From: Hemerocallis citrina
Lineage: Eukaryota > Streptophyta > Magnoliopsida > Asparagales > Asphodelaceae
DNA length: 64,000 bases
Direction: 5' to 3'
NCBI GenBank assembly: GCA_017893485.1
Contig: CM030368.1
Location: forward strand, 171,743,004 to 171,807,003
Below are positions 47,410 through 57,141 of the stretch, one piece after another. Position 1 is the first letter of the stretch. Each line of letters opens with the position of its first letter. The translations under genes and the position numbers were made by a program. The notes under the pieces were generated by a model, which had not been told where the DNA came from, did not search any database, and saw only the letters and a program-made list of their open reading frames with translations.

Positions 47410-47965
47410 TAAGTATTATCCCAGACATATACTGTACTATTTAATTCTGTGGGATCAATTTTTGCTAAAGACAAATCTAAATTAATAAGTAAGTGCTGAC
47501 CCATTTTGCTGTTGTAACGCCCCAGATTCCAAAATACACTGAATTCGAGATTCCACAGGATCTTTACACTTCATTTAGTACAATTTTACAAGGAAATTTG
47601 AACTTTTCACTTTACATCAGAGTTACATGAAAAATATTACACTTTACATTGCACAGCGGAAGTAAATTTACAACATTTAAATAAATGTACAACAACATTG
47701 AATAATCTTTAAACATCTGTTCCTCTTTAATCTCTACCATGTCACTTACCTGCATATAAAACTGTGAGTACGTCAGTTTATTCAACCGACGAACAGTATA
47801 CACGGCCATCCTCTCTATGCCGGAAATAGTATAACTCATTTTCCATATTTAACAAACACAAACTTGTCACATATCAAACTAAAGGGACTACCCTATTGAT
47901 GTCGTGTTGTGATTGTGCACTTAGTCCTTAATGTAATTATTTATATTATATGACACTAATGCGCA

Positions 47966-48012
47966 CTTGTTCGGATTCTATGCATCCCATACTACATAGG
48001 TCCGAGGGCAAG
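47966..48012. other. Conserved LTR hairpin, copy B1
   Basis: CTTG/CAAG, TCGGA/TCCGA and CTATG/CATAG all pair exactly around CATCCCATACTA. AGGGTTCAATCC follows at about 48039. Confidence 0.75.
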
Positions 48013-48144
48013 TCTCTTATTCGTTCTTCATCTTTGTAGGGTTCAATCCATCGTCATGTCTTAATCTACTACTGTAACTACGGTGAGTATCCTAGATGAT
48101 CTATGAGTTCAAGCTCGTGTACAGAAAATCTGGAGGGGAATCCC

Positions 48145-48310
48145 ACGCCATGTCTTGACTCATCAAGCATGCATTCTGTGGCAATTCAGCCTCCTTCATG
48201 GCACACGATCCTCTTGCAGTCACCAAACATCCCACAAGCGTGGCTAAAGTCCGATCATTACTGAGTAGTGCCCACACCATGTCTTGACTTATCAAACATG
48301 CATTCTGTGG
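48145..48310. repeat. Direct repeat in LTR B1
   Basis: CCATGTCTTGACTCATCAAGCATGCATTCTGTGG is repeated with three changes about 120 bp later. The pair is also present in B2 (61618-61795). Confidence 0.75.
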
Positions 48311-49089
48311 CTCACACCCGCACCGTAAACTCTAGTTCTCATACTCGTGTTTTTCTCTCACTTTCATCACGTCTCCACTATGTACTAATCCTTAGTTTTT
48401 ATTAGAATCATGAACAAAATCAAAGCTCTAGAGTTAGCCTCTCCACTAAACCGGACTTATTCATTCATTCAAACATGACCAACCTTGGTCTTTCATTTCA
48501 AATTTTATTTCATTTCTTTCCAATTGCCGGGGGAGACTTAGCTACTCTTTTGTTTCAATTCCAATTCACAATTTTCAAAATTGAGCATTTCCAGCTTATT
48601 AGTTCATCTTCATAATCATAACAGATTTTCTTTTTCAATAGCATGATCTCTAATTTATTCATAAGTCCATAGCCGTACATGGAATTCAATTATTTCTTAT
48701 GTATTTCATCAATATCGTTTCCATATTAAAAATCACAACACTATTTATATAGCAAAAATTGAGTATTCACATTTCATACTTTTCACACTATTCTCCAATG
48801 AGAATATATTACATCACATCACTTCATATAATTTCTTTCTTTGCTATATTGTTTTTCTAACACTTCATTTCAAGTTCTTTTGCAAATTATAACTTCACAA
48901 CAATATAAATGTAAAACCATAGTTTTATTTGTACATTTATTCTCAAAACATACTCTACTTCATGCAAATAATTCTCAAATTATTTTTCACAAATCCCACA
49001 TAATTTTAGAAGAATAAACATTTTTTTCATAATTTTTCGATCATCAAAATCCTCAAAAAAAATGTTTTTCCCCCAAATTAAATACTGGC

Positions 49090-49335
49090 CGAACCCAGTA
49101 TTCGAACCCACGACCCCAGGGAAAACCACCAAAGGCACAAACCACTAAGCCGAATGCTCTATGCGTTAGAAGGAGAGGCGGAGAGCATCAAATGCTCTCG
49201 GCCGCGGTTATTTTTATTTTTTTTAAAAAAATAGGAAACAAAAGTTTGGTGCCAAGGGGATTCGAACCAGCAACCTGAGACTCCGAAACCTACTGTAGCA
49301 AATAGAAGCATCCCAACCACTTAAGCTATGCGCTC
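49090..49335 (-). repeat. Tandem tRNA-like modules, LTR B1
   Basis: Module 1 has A box TCGGCTTAGTGGTTTG (near 49153-49139) and B box GGGTTCGAATACT (49109-49097). Module 2 has A box CATAGCTTAAGTGGTTGG (49330-49313) and B box GGTTCGAATCCC (49268-49257), both near-perfect. B boxes 160 bp apart. Confidence 0.75.
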
Positions 49336-49974
49336 AGGTTGTCAATAGTTCAACTCCAGGTCTAAGTAAATCGATTCTCTCTGTTTATTAAAACATTTCG
49401 ATGTTCAACAAGCTCTCATTTCATTTTGCTTTTATAAAATTTTCTGTAAATTTCCAGATTGACTAATACCATCATAAATTATACTCCAGTATAATAAAAA
49501 TAATTTTTTCAATAATTAATACGTATTTTTCATACAATTGACTCGAATTATAAACTACCACTACCACGTTTCTTTTTCGACATTTCTTATCAAGTTTAAC
49601 AACACTAATCTTTTTATTAGCAATCAATTCTCTGTTTTTAATCATTTCCCAAACATACAATCTATATCTTAATTCATCCATCACAATATTATCACAAAAG
49701 TCCATTTAGGCACATAAAGTAATATTGTCAATCTACTAATTTTTGCATATAGTTCTTGGTGTTTAATAATGAAGTTTTCTTCATCAATCCATGGCTATAA
49801 TCAATTTACTCACAACTTAAATTTAACGATAAAACCAGATACAATTTGCATACCAATATTTCAATCAATCAATAGGCCATTTTCTAATTTAAGTGTACTC
49901 TTATTAATCTTTTTCATGCATTATCATTACAAATCAAATCTAGCATGCTTCCTAATTAGAAATATAGAAAATTT

Positions 49975-50262
49975 ACCCACCTTAATTGGAGAGAAAATAC
50001 AACTAGCAACACCTCCTAAACAAATATCCTTGCAAAAGAACGATCCTTCTCTTTGATGCGCGCACCCAAGCCTCAAGCACACCAAACCCGAGCACTCCCC
50101 TTGATGAAAGCCGACCTTCCTCTTTGTTGCAAGCACAATCCTCCCACACAATCTCGATCTTTTAACTCACTTAATAAACTACTAGATAATGTATTTTGAA
50201 CTATAGGTTTGGAGGAAATAATTAGCACAAGAATAACTAGGCTAGGGGGGGGGGTATTTATA
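49975..50262 (-). promoter_or_regulatory. TATA box and 5' splice donor, B1
   Basis: TATAAATA (50262-50255) directly before a C-run on the minus strand, and ATTAAG|GTGGGTAAA with exon end 49981. Confidence 0.62.
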
Positions 50263-50979
50263 CTAAAAAATTAGGAAAATGGAAGGCTAGGATTAACTTA
50301 GGAGTTAGGATTAAAAGGCTAGGATTCAAGAAGGAGTTACAATAACCAACCATGATCAAGTAACCACCACCCATGACTCCACTCAAAATTTTCATCTTTC
50401 CCTCCAAAAGCTCCAAACCGGCCATGCTCATCATGTGCATTTTGCATGTGTACGTGCAATGCACGTGCATGCAACTTGGTCCCCATTTAAAAATTGTACA
50501 TTATATTTTACATAAAAATAATCTTTAAAATGTATTCTACATTACAAGTTATATTTAAAAATAAAATAGCTCATGGGCTTTAGTTTATGAGCCAAAATAA
50601 TAGTTTATAAAAAGAAAATAAATAAATTCAATTTGGGCCTTAAAAAGAAAGGCTTATGTTTGTTTGAAAAAGGGCCTTTACTTAAAAATAATTAAAGAGC
50701 ACATATATATATAGAAATACCCATCATGTAGAAAATAATCATAACATTTAATATTACCAAAATATCGCACGTGCACACTACGTGCAAAATAAATAATTTT
50801 CATAAATGAAAATTGGGGCATTACAGCTGTGAGGCCCGGTTTGATTGTAAACAATCCAAAACCCGGTTGATTACAAACCTGCAGCATCTCTTCTTCAATA
50901 ATTCACTCCTCTTTATCTCTCTCTCTAACTTTCTCTCTCTACAAACTCTGCAACATTCTCTTCTTCAATCATTCACTCC

Positions 50980-52931
50980 AAGAACTTCCTCCTAAAACTG
51001 AATTTTGAGAAGGCATACGACTCCGTCGACTGGGAGTGTTTGCTGGAAGCTCTCAGAGGGAGAGGATTCGGGGATAAATGGATAAGATGGATCAAATAGT
51101 GTTTACATACTAGCAAAACGGCAATCTCGGTGAATGGGCGGCCGGATCCGTCGTTCCCTTGCAAGAAGGGACTCCGGTAGGGGGATCTGCTATCCCCACT
51201 TCTATTCACTATTGTAGCGGATGTGCTGAGGGGTATGCTAGAAAACTGTCGAAGAAAAGGTTGGATAACGCCCGTGGCCAGCAGCACTTCTAATTAAGGG
51301 TGCATGATTCTCAAGTATGCTGATGACACCTTACTCTTTGGGAATGAGACCAGGTCAGAAACAGTCTGCTTTAGAGGAGCCCTCTACTGTTTTGAAACCT
51401 GGTCAGGTCTCAGGATAAATTTCCACAAGAGGGCGTTGATTTCCATTACACTTTCCGATGTAGAAGCACGAAAACATGCTACCATACTAAACTGCATGAC
51501 AGATGAGTTCCCAATCAAATACTTAGGGCTCCCACTCAGACCAGGAAAACTCACTAAGTCGGACTGGCTGCCTATCATAGACAGGGTGGAGGATAGATTG
51601 TCTGGTTGGAAAGGAAAATCGCTTTCACTCGGGGGGCAGAGTGGTACTTATCAACTCAGTGTTGTCTAATCTGCCCATTTACTACATGTCATTTTTTGAG
51701 CTGCCTAAATGGGTCATCCAAAGGACTGTCCGAATCCGAAAGCGATTCCTCTGGCAAGGGGCAGACTCAAATAGGGGGGGATACCACCTGATCAAGTGGG
51801 GCATTGCATGCATGAAGAAGAGACATGGAGGGTTAGGCATCATCGACTTAAGAGATATGAACCTTGCCCTATTGGGGAAATGGTGGTGGAAAGTCTTTCA
51901 CCATAGCGGAGAAGGATGGCAGGACTTCATTCAACCATACCTACGAGAAAAAGGTACAAGAAGTTTAGGCTTCCGGGTAGGATCTAGAGTGTCTCGCTTC
52001 TGGAAAGGAATTACCAAAGCGAACGAGCCTTTCAACTCAGCAGTTACATCGACGATTGGGAATGGACGTTTCACCAGATTCTGGTGGGACAAATGGTGTG
52101 GAGCTCATAACCTTAAGGAGACCTTCCCGGATCTGTATGAGAAAACAATTCGCTCGAATGTTTCTGTGACTGAGACATGGAAGAGGGGCAACTGGAGACG
52201 ACCTTTTTGAGGACTTCTAAACCCAGGCTAGTGCTCAATAACACAATCCTTATCAGAGAGAACCTTGCCAAAAGACAACCTCAGATAGCGACCAACTGCG
52301 AATTCTGCAACACGCATATGGGGAATCTGAATCACCTTTTCATTCACTGTCAAAGGAGTAAGGCAACGATGGTAGAGGTATTACGGGCCTTAGGGACAAG
52401 TGACTACCCGAACGAATACGAGGAGTTGTGGATTGGCCCCAAATTTGCCTCGGTATGCCACGAAATGAAGGATGCTTGGTACATTGCCATTGCGGTAACT
52501 ACTTGGGCATTATGGCTAGACAGAAATAAGATCTGGTAATCTTACTCATATCATGCATTTTATTTCTTTTTGGGCCACAGCTGCTGCCACAGGGGCAAGA
52601 GGGCGGATTGCCAGAGTTTTCAAAGTGGAAGAATTTGATGATGAGGAGGTCGAGTTTGGACCGACACTGGATTGAGGGGTAGGAGCCCCTCTTGCTCACA
52701 TGATACATCGGATTCCCACAGGCCGCAACTACCTCTACTTTCTGTATCGAACTATTGTACTTTTGGTTGTACATTGTATGGATGGTTAGACCCACCTCCC
52801 AGGGTTCTGTTGGGGGGTTATGTTTTATTTTCTACAATGTACTTTTGTAGTTCCCCCGGTTCACCGGGGTTGTTTTATTAATTTCTTATTAATGAAACAG
52901 GTTGGCGTTATTCTACCTTTAACCTCAAAAA
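50980..52931 (+). mobile_element. LINE2, 5'-truncated
   Basis: A 13-bp exact target duplication AATCATTCACTCC lies at 50967-50979 and 52932-52944. The element starts within reverse transcriptase and ends with TTAATGAAACAGG, CCTTTAACCTC and a short A tail. It is the best defined LINE in the window and serves as reference for LINE1. Confidence 0.93.
51000..52539 (+). pseudogene. LINE2 reverse transcriptase and zinc-binding region
   Basis: The reading starts in NFEKAYDSVDWECLLEAL, then GFGDKWIRWI, SFPCKKGLR and a GDLLSPLLFTIVADVL block. The catalytic YADDTLLF (about 51314) is intact. GLRINFHKR, IKYLGLPL, FLWQGAD and LALLGKWWWK follow, then an internal deletion near 52205 and the zinc-binding CEFCNTHMGNLNHLFIHC. 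Several stops (for example after WIK near 51100 and after GLR near 51180) and a frameshift near 51645 break it. The N-terminal endonuclease is missing through 5' truncation. Confidence 0.9.
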
Positions 52932-53004
52932 AATCATTCACTCCTCTCTCTCTCTATAACTTTTTCTCTATACAAACTATAAGAAATTAAATGGCAACAA
53001 CTAT

Positions 53005-53160
53005 AAAAAAAATCTCTTGGCTCAAAGAGTGGGTTGTGAATACTGTTTTCTTTCATCGAGTATCCAGTGCCAATCGAACAAAAAACTTAATACACTCAGT
53101 TCACACTGATACTGGAGTGGTTCAGGAGAAGGAAGTAAAGCATTTATTATTATGTGATTA
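53005..53160 (+). pseudogene. Small LINE fragment
   Basis: SWLKEWVVNTVFFHRVSSAN followed by RTKNLIHSV matches the region before reverse transcriptase of plant LINEs (usual WLKEGDxNTxFFH). It is in the same strand as LINE2 but is a separate, older piece. Confidence 0.7.
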
Positions 53161-54279
53161 ATTACACATGAAGAGTGTTTTTGTCTTTAATCATTCCTTT
53201 ATTGTAGCCATATTTTGAGTGGTTCTTCTGTAATAAGGTTTTGGAGGTTCGAGGGATTTCAGAAATTGATATTCCAATCAATATTTTAGGATTTCCTAAA
53301 GGCCTTCTGTCATGGGTATAATATAATTGGAACTGTTTTCTTCTTCTTTTTCTTTGTCTATTTTGAACATAAAAATTCTACATTTTTTGGCTCTTCAAAT
53401 AATTGCCAATCATAAAGATGTTCTCTGCATAATAGAGTTCCAATTGAGCAAGTTATTCCAAACTAGATTTCTATCTTTATGGTAACATACTTGTAGTTAT
53501 TTGTATGTACAAGTCAAATTTGTGCAGAAGTTTTCAGTGAGTACGACAGTTTTTTATCATTATATGATTTTTTTTAATTATCAAATATGTCTTATTGCTC
53601 AAAAGGATAGAGTATGGTAATTGGACAGCTTCTTTATTTTTACAGAGGAAAACTGGAAGCTCTAGCGTGAAGAAGAAAAATCCATAATGCAGTAATTTGT
53701 ATTGTCGGTTGCTTAATGGCTCTTGATGTTCTTGATGTGGGTTTTGGATTGTTTAAAATCAAACTGGATCTTACAGTAAAATGGGTCAGCACTTATCTAT
53801 TAATTTAGATTTATCGTATTGTAAAAAAGGATCCCACAGCATTAAATGGTATATGTTTGAAATAATATTTAATATAGGTGTAGCATTTTTCAAAAAAGTA
53901 GACGACTAAATTTAGAAAATGTGTTAGATTACGAAGATCATTGAATGTTTTTCAGAATCTTAGGGATTGACTTTTATATATGACGTGAATGTCCATGTAA
54001 CTCTAATATCTCAATTTATTGCGTTGAGTTAGACTATTTTAAGAAGCGGTGTCCAGTTTCAGAAACTTTTGAAGATATCTTACCCTTAAGTTAGCCAAGA
54101 ACGTGTGAGCAGCCATTTCCGGAGAAAAAGGAAAAATGAAGCCGAGCCTGAATATAGAACCACCATTACTGAGTCGAATCAGAATATCAGAATATGAATT
54201 AAGAAAAATCAGATAGTACTACCGATATTTTTTTATAAAAAAACATCCCTAGAAGATGTTTTAATCTTGTGCTTAGACA
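53161..54279. other. AT-rich, only the inverted-repeat arm at 53745-53832
   Basis: No coding region recognised. TAAAATGGGTCAGCACTTA and neighbours mark the right arm of the inverted repeat. Confidence 0.5.
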
Positions 54280-54534
54280 GTGGATTGGTGGGGCCAAAAT
54301 CTATCCTATCTGCAACAAAAATATGAGGCCTCAGAAGCGCGCCTTACACTGGTCCAAATTTATGATGCATATGGATGGATGCATCACGGTTTTCTCTCCT
54401 CTCTTTTTCCTCTTGTTAATTTATCTTTTCCAAAAAGTTTGATAAAGGAAAGGATGGAATTTTGCATGATTGTGAACCCAGTCTACAAAGAGGGAAAGGC
54501 CAAACCCGTCGCTTTTAGACTCTTACAGGTCTAA
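54280..54534 (+). other. Open frame of 84 codons, unknown
   Basis: The frame begins MDWWGQNLSYLQQ and ends VAFRLLQV. Its composition is more protein-like than the surrounding sequence, but no domain is recognised and splice context is unclear. It could be a remnant exon or a chance frame. Confidence 0.25.
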
Positions 54535-54555
54535 TCTATGTCAACAAATATCTCA

Positions 54556-55803
54556 GGGCAAAAGCCAAAATACCCTCCCAACGTTTGGCTTAAGTACAAT
54601 ATGCCCATATAACGTTTGAAAAAATACACTAAACCCATTGTTCCGTTAACTTAACTTATTCTGTTAAATTAGAATGATTGAATTACCTTTCTACCCTTGC
54701 TCTTTCATATCTCAATCTTTTCTTCTTTCTTCCTTTGTTCATTCCTTTTTTTCTTATTTTATTTTACTCTTTTAACAATAATTTATTTGGCAACGATTTC
54801 TTTGAGACAAAGTACATGAACTGAGGTACAAGACTCTTAACAATATCTGTGGAAGAAGAGAGTTCTATGAAATCCTTGCACACTGGAAAACCAAGATCTT
54901 AACTTAGTCCTTAAGATTCAAATATCAACAGAGAAAATATCTACAGTAAATTTATTATAATAAAAAAAAGAGCACTTGTTTGATCGAGTAAAACTTCTTA
55001 CAAATTTCAAACTAATCACAACAAATTTGGCAAAACTAATTATCAAATTAAATAATTTAACATATCACATCCCAAATTCATAATTGGATTGACATATTTG
55101 TCTAACTATTTAATGACATATCTTCATCAAAATTGATATCATAATGTGAAATTTGGAAGAAGGTCCACACCTGATCAGAAACTTTTTTAAAATCAAATTC
55201 AAGTCGTGGCCAACATTTATACCGTGGATATTCAAATTGTAAAGGACAATCTGAAAGTAACAACCGTTTCCCTCGTCTCAATATTATAGTTGTTATAAAT
55301 GAAGCCTCTAAGATTACCAAGAACTTTTGATAAATGAAGAAGTTGCATGTGATCTGACTTATTAATTCTTAAACTGCCACAGGCAATTTCATAAACGTTC
55401 ATGGATCATTACATGACCAATGAAACAATTTGCATGGTTCATCTGTTCCTTTTACAAACAGATACTCATGTGAAAATTAACTTGTTTAATCATGTTCGTT
55501 CAATAATACGTGTACACTACTGTAGCATCCCACTCTTCTAAAACGTTCGTGGACAAAAGAAATTGTTGCTGAATAAATCGTTGCTAATAGAGAAAAATGA
55601 AATAAGAAAAAAAGGAATGAAGAAAGGAAGAAATAAGAAGAGATTAAAATATGAAAGGGTAAGGGTAGAAAGGTAATTCAATAATTCTAACTTAACTGGA
55701 TAAGTTAAGTTAACGGAGTAATGGGTTTAGTGTATTTTTTCAAACGTTATATGGGCATATTGTACTTAGGCCAAACCTTGAGGGGGTATTTTGATTTTTG
55801 CCC
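54556..55803. mobile_element. Long-TIR (MULE-like) non-autonomous element
   Basis: Terminal inverted repeats of about 250 bp begin GGGCAAAAGCCAAAATACCC on the left and GGGCAAAAATCAAAATACCC on the right, with shared CAATATGCCCATATAACG and TACACTAAACCCATT. The flanking 9-mers (AATATCTCA and ATTATTGGT) do not match, so the class is tentative. Confidence 0.65.
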
Positions 55804-55907
55804 ATTATTGGTGGTATAGACTAGATTGTTATTATGTATAATGCATGTGTCTATATTTTAATTATGTTAGTTCGTTGAGATAAGATATTTCAAATTACTT
55901 ACATTCT

Positions 55908-56399
55908 TTGAGTCCCCCCGATCATTTACCTATGCTCAATTCTTTGAGTCCCTCTTCCGAGATCTCTCCTTTATGGATTGAGTCGGGCTGCTCTTCAGTG
56001 GAGTCTGACCTTCTGGCTGAGCATCCCCTTTCTCATAGCCAGCTCTCTTTTAATTCCTCCTCTAAGAAAAAAATTATTCCGGTTAATAAAAAAACAAAAC
56101 TTTTAAAAAAAGAACCGTTCTCGGTGATTCGTTCTAGTGCTCGTATTCGGACCAATAGAGCATCCCTGGCGGCGCAGGTCCAGAACTTGGATTTATCTCC
56201 GCCTCCTATCTCCTTTGATGGGAAGGCCCAATTGGGTTCCCTATACCCGGTGCATTTTGACTCTCTTTCTAATCTAGACATGTTTTTCCTTACTAGGAAA
56301 ATGGGCTTCCTAGTGGATCAGGATAACTTCGTAGACTTTGACTCTATTCGATGCTGTGAGATCTCTCGAGCTTTTGAAATGAGTTCCTCCAATGATTAG
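55908..56399 (+). CDS. LINE3 ORF1, C-terminal part
   Basis: The 163-codon frame is Ser-rich with a basic stretch (KKKIIPVNKKTKLLKKE, residues 53-69) suiting an RNA-binding ORF1 protein. No zinc knuckle or DUF4283-like domain is visible, so the N-terminal part is probably missing. Its TAG stop overlaps the ATG of the endonuclease frame by 8 nt, consistent with coupled translation of LINE ORFs. Assignment rests mainly on position. Confidence 0.55.
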   Translation: MSPPDHLPMLNSLSPSSEISPLWIESGCSSVESDLLAEHPLSHSQLSFNSSSKKKIIPVNKKTKLLKKEPFSVIRSSARIRTNRASLAAQVQNLDLSPPPISFDGKAQLGSLYPVHFDSLSNLDMFFLTRKMGFLVDQDNFVDFDSIRCCEISRAFEMSSSND

Positions 56400-57141
56400 C
56401 ATCTCTTGGAACATTCGGGGGTTGGAAAGTAGGTCGAAGATGCATGCGGTTTCACAGCTGATCTCTTCTTTCCACTGTGACATGATCTCTATTCAAGAGT
56501 CGAAACTCCAGTCCCCTTCGTCCTCCATCCTTCATTCGATTGGAGGATCTTTCATCTCTAATTGGATCTCTCTTGACGCCATTGGATCTAGAGGAGGTAT
56601 CCTATTTGGGTTCAAAGAGTCCAAGTTTTCCATCATTTCTATTAATCGCTTAACATTCTTCCTAGTGGTCCGTCTTTGCTGGATTGAATTTAACTATGAT
56701 CTAACCGTTGTGTTAGTGTACGGTCCGTCCACTGCGGATCGACGTGATGTGTTTTGGAACGAGCTGAATTCATTCCAAAACAACATTCACGAATTTTGGC
56801 TTTTTATTGGTGATTTCAATGTCACCAGATTCTCTCACGAAAGATCGGGAAACTCGATCTATTCGTCAGACTCCTCCCACTTTAACTACTGCATCCGTTC
56901 GCTCCATTTGATTGATCTACCTCTAAGCGGTAGAGCATTCACTTGGTCCAACATGAGATTGTCTCCGTCTATGGCTAAACTCGACCGTTTTTTGGTTTCC
57001 TTTGATTGGATTAATTTCTTCCACAACTCGTTTGTATCAGCGTTGCCCAATTCCTCTTCTGATCATGTGCCTATTGCGTTGTCCTCCAACTTCAATTTCT
57101 CCAAAACTTTCAAATTCAGTTTTGAGAAATTTTGGTTGTAA
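56392..57141 (+). CDS. LINE3 apurinic-type endonuclease domain (ORF2 N-terminus)
   Basis: 249 residues carry endonuclease/exonuclease/phosphatase landmarks: SWNIRGL (residues 5-11), catalytic Glu in IQESK (about 36), VLVYGPS (107-113), IGDFN (139-143), and SDHVP (223-227). In LINEs this enzyme nicks the target DNA to prime reverse transcription. The domain is intact, but an in-frame TAA at 57139-57141 separates it from the reverse transcriptase, which continues in the same frame directly afterwards. Confidence 0.88.
   Translation: MISISWNIRGLESRSKMHAVSQLISSFHCDMISIQESKLQSPSSSILHSIGGSFISNWISLDAIGSRGGILFGFKESKFSIISINRLTFFLVVRLCWIEFNYDLTVVLVYGPSTADRRDVFWNELNSFQNNIHEFWLFIGDFNVTRFSHERSGNSIYSSDSSHFNYCIRSLHLIDLPLSGRAFTWSNMRLSPSMAKLDRFLVSFDWINFFHNSFVSALPNSSSDHVPIALSSNFNFSKTFKFSFEKFWL

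Larger units (their letters stand above)
47513..50825 (-). mobile_element. Solo LTR B1 (family B)
   Basis: The 3313-bp LTR has exact GCTGT duplications (47508-47512 and 50826-50830). It begins TGTAACGCCCCAG and ends GGGGCATTACA. It has the shared plan: TATA box, donor, tRNA-like pair, short repeats, hairpin. The insertion split one arm of the older inverted repeat. Confidence 0.92.
47424..53855. repeat. Inverted-repeat arms separated by later insertions
   Basis: GTGGGATC...TAAATCTAAATTAATA and AAGTGCTGACCCATTTT at 47447-47507, continued after LTR B1 by TTTGATTGTAAACAATCCA at 50838-50858, recurs inverted at 53745-53832. The arms share about 100 bp. Class unknown; no clean target duplication was seen. 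Confidence 0.6.

Noticed and set aside
54556..55803. Confirmed Mutator-like element
   Set aside because: TIRs are clear, but the flanking 9-mers do not match. Kept only as MULE-like.
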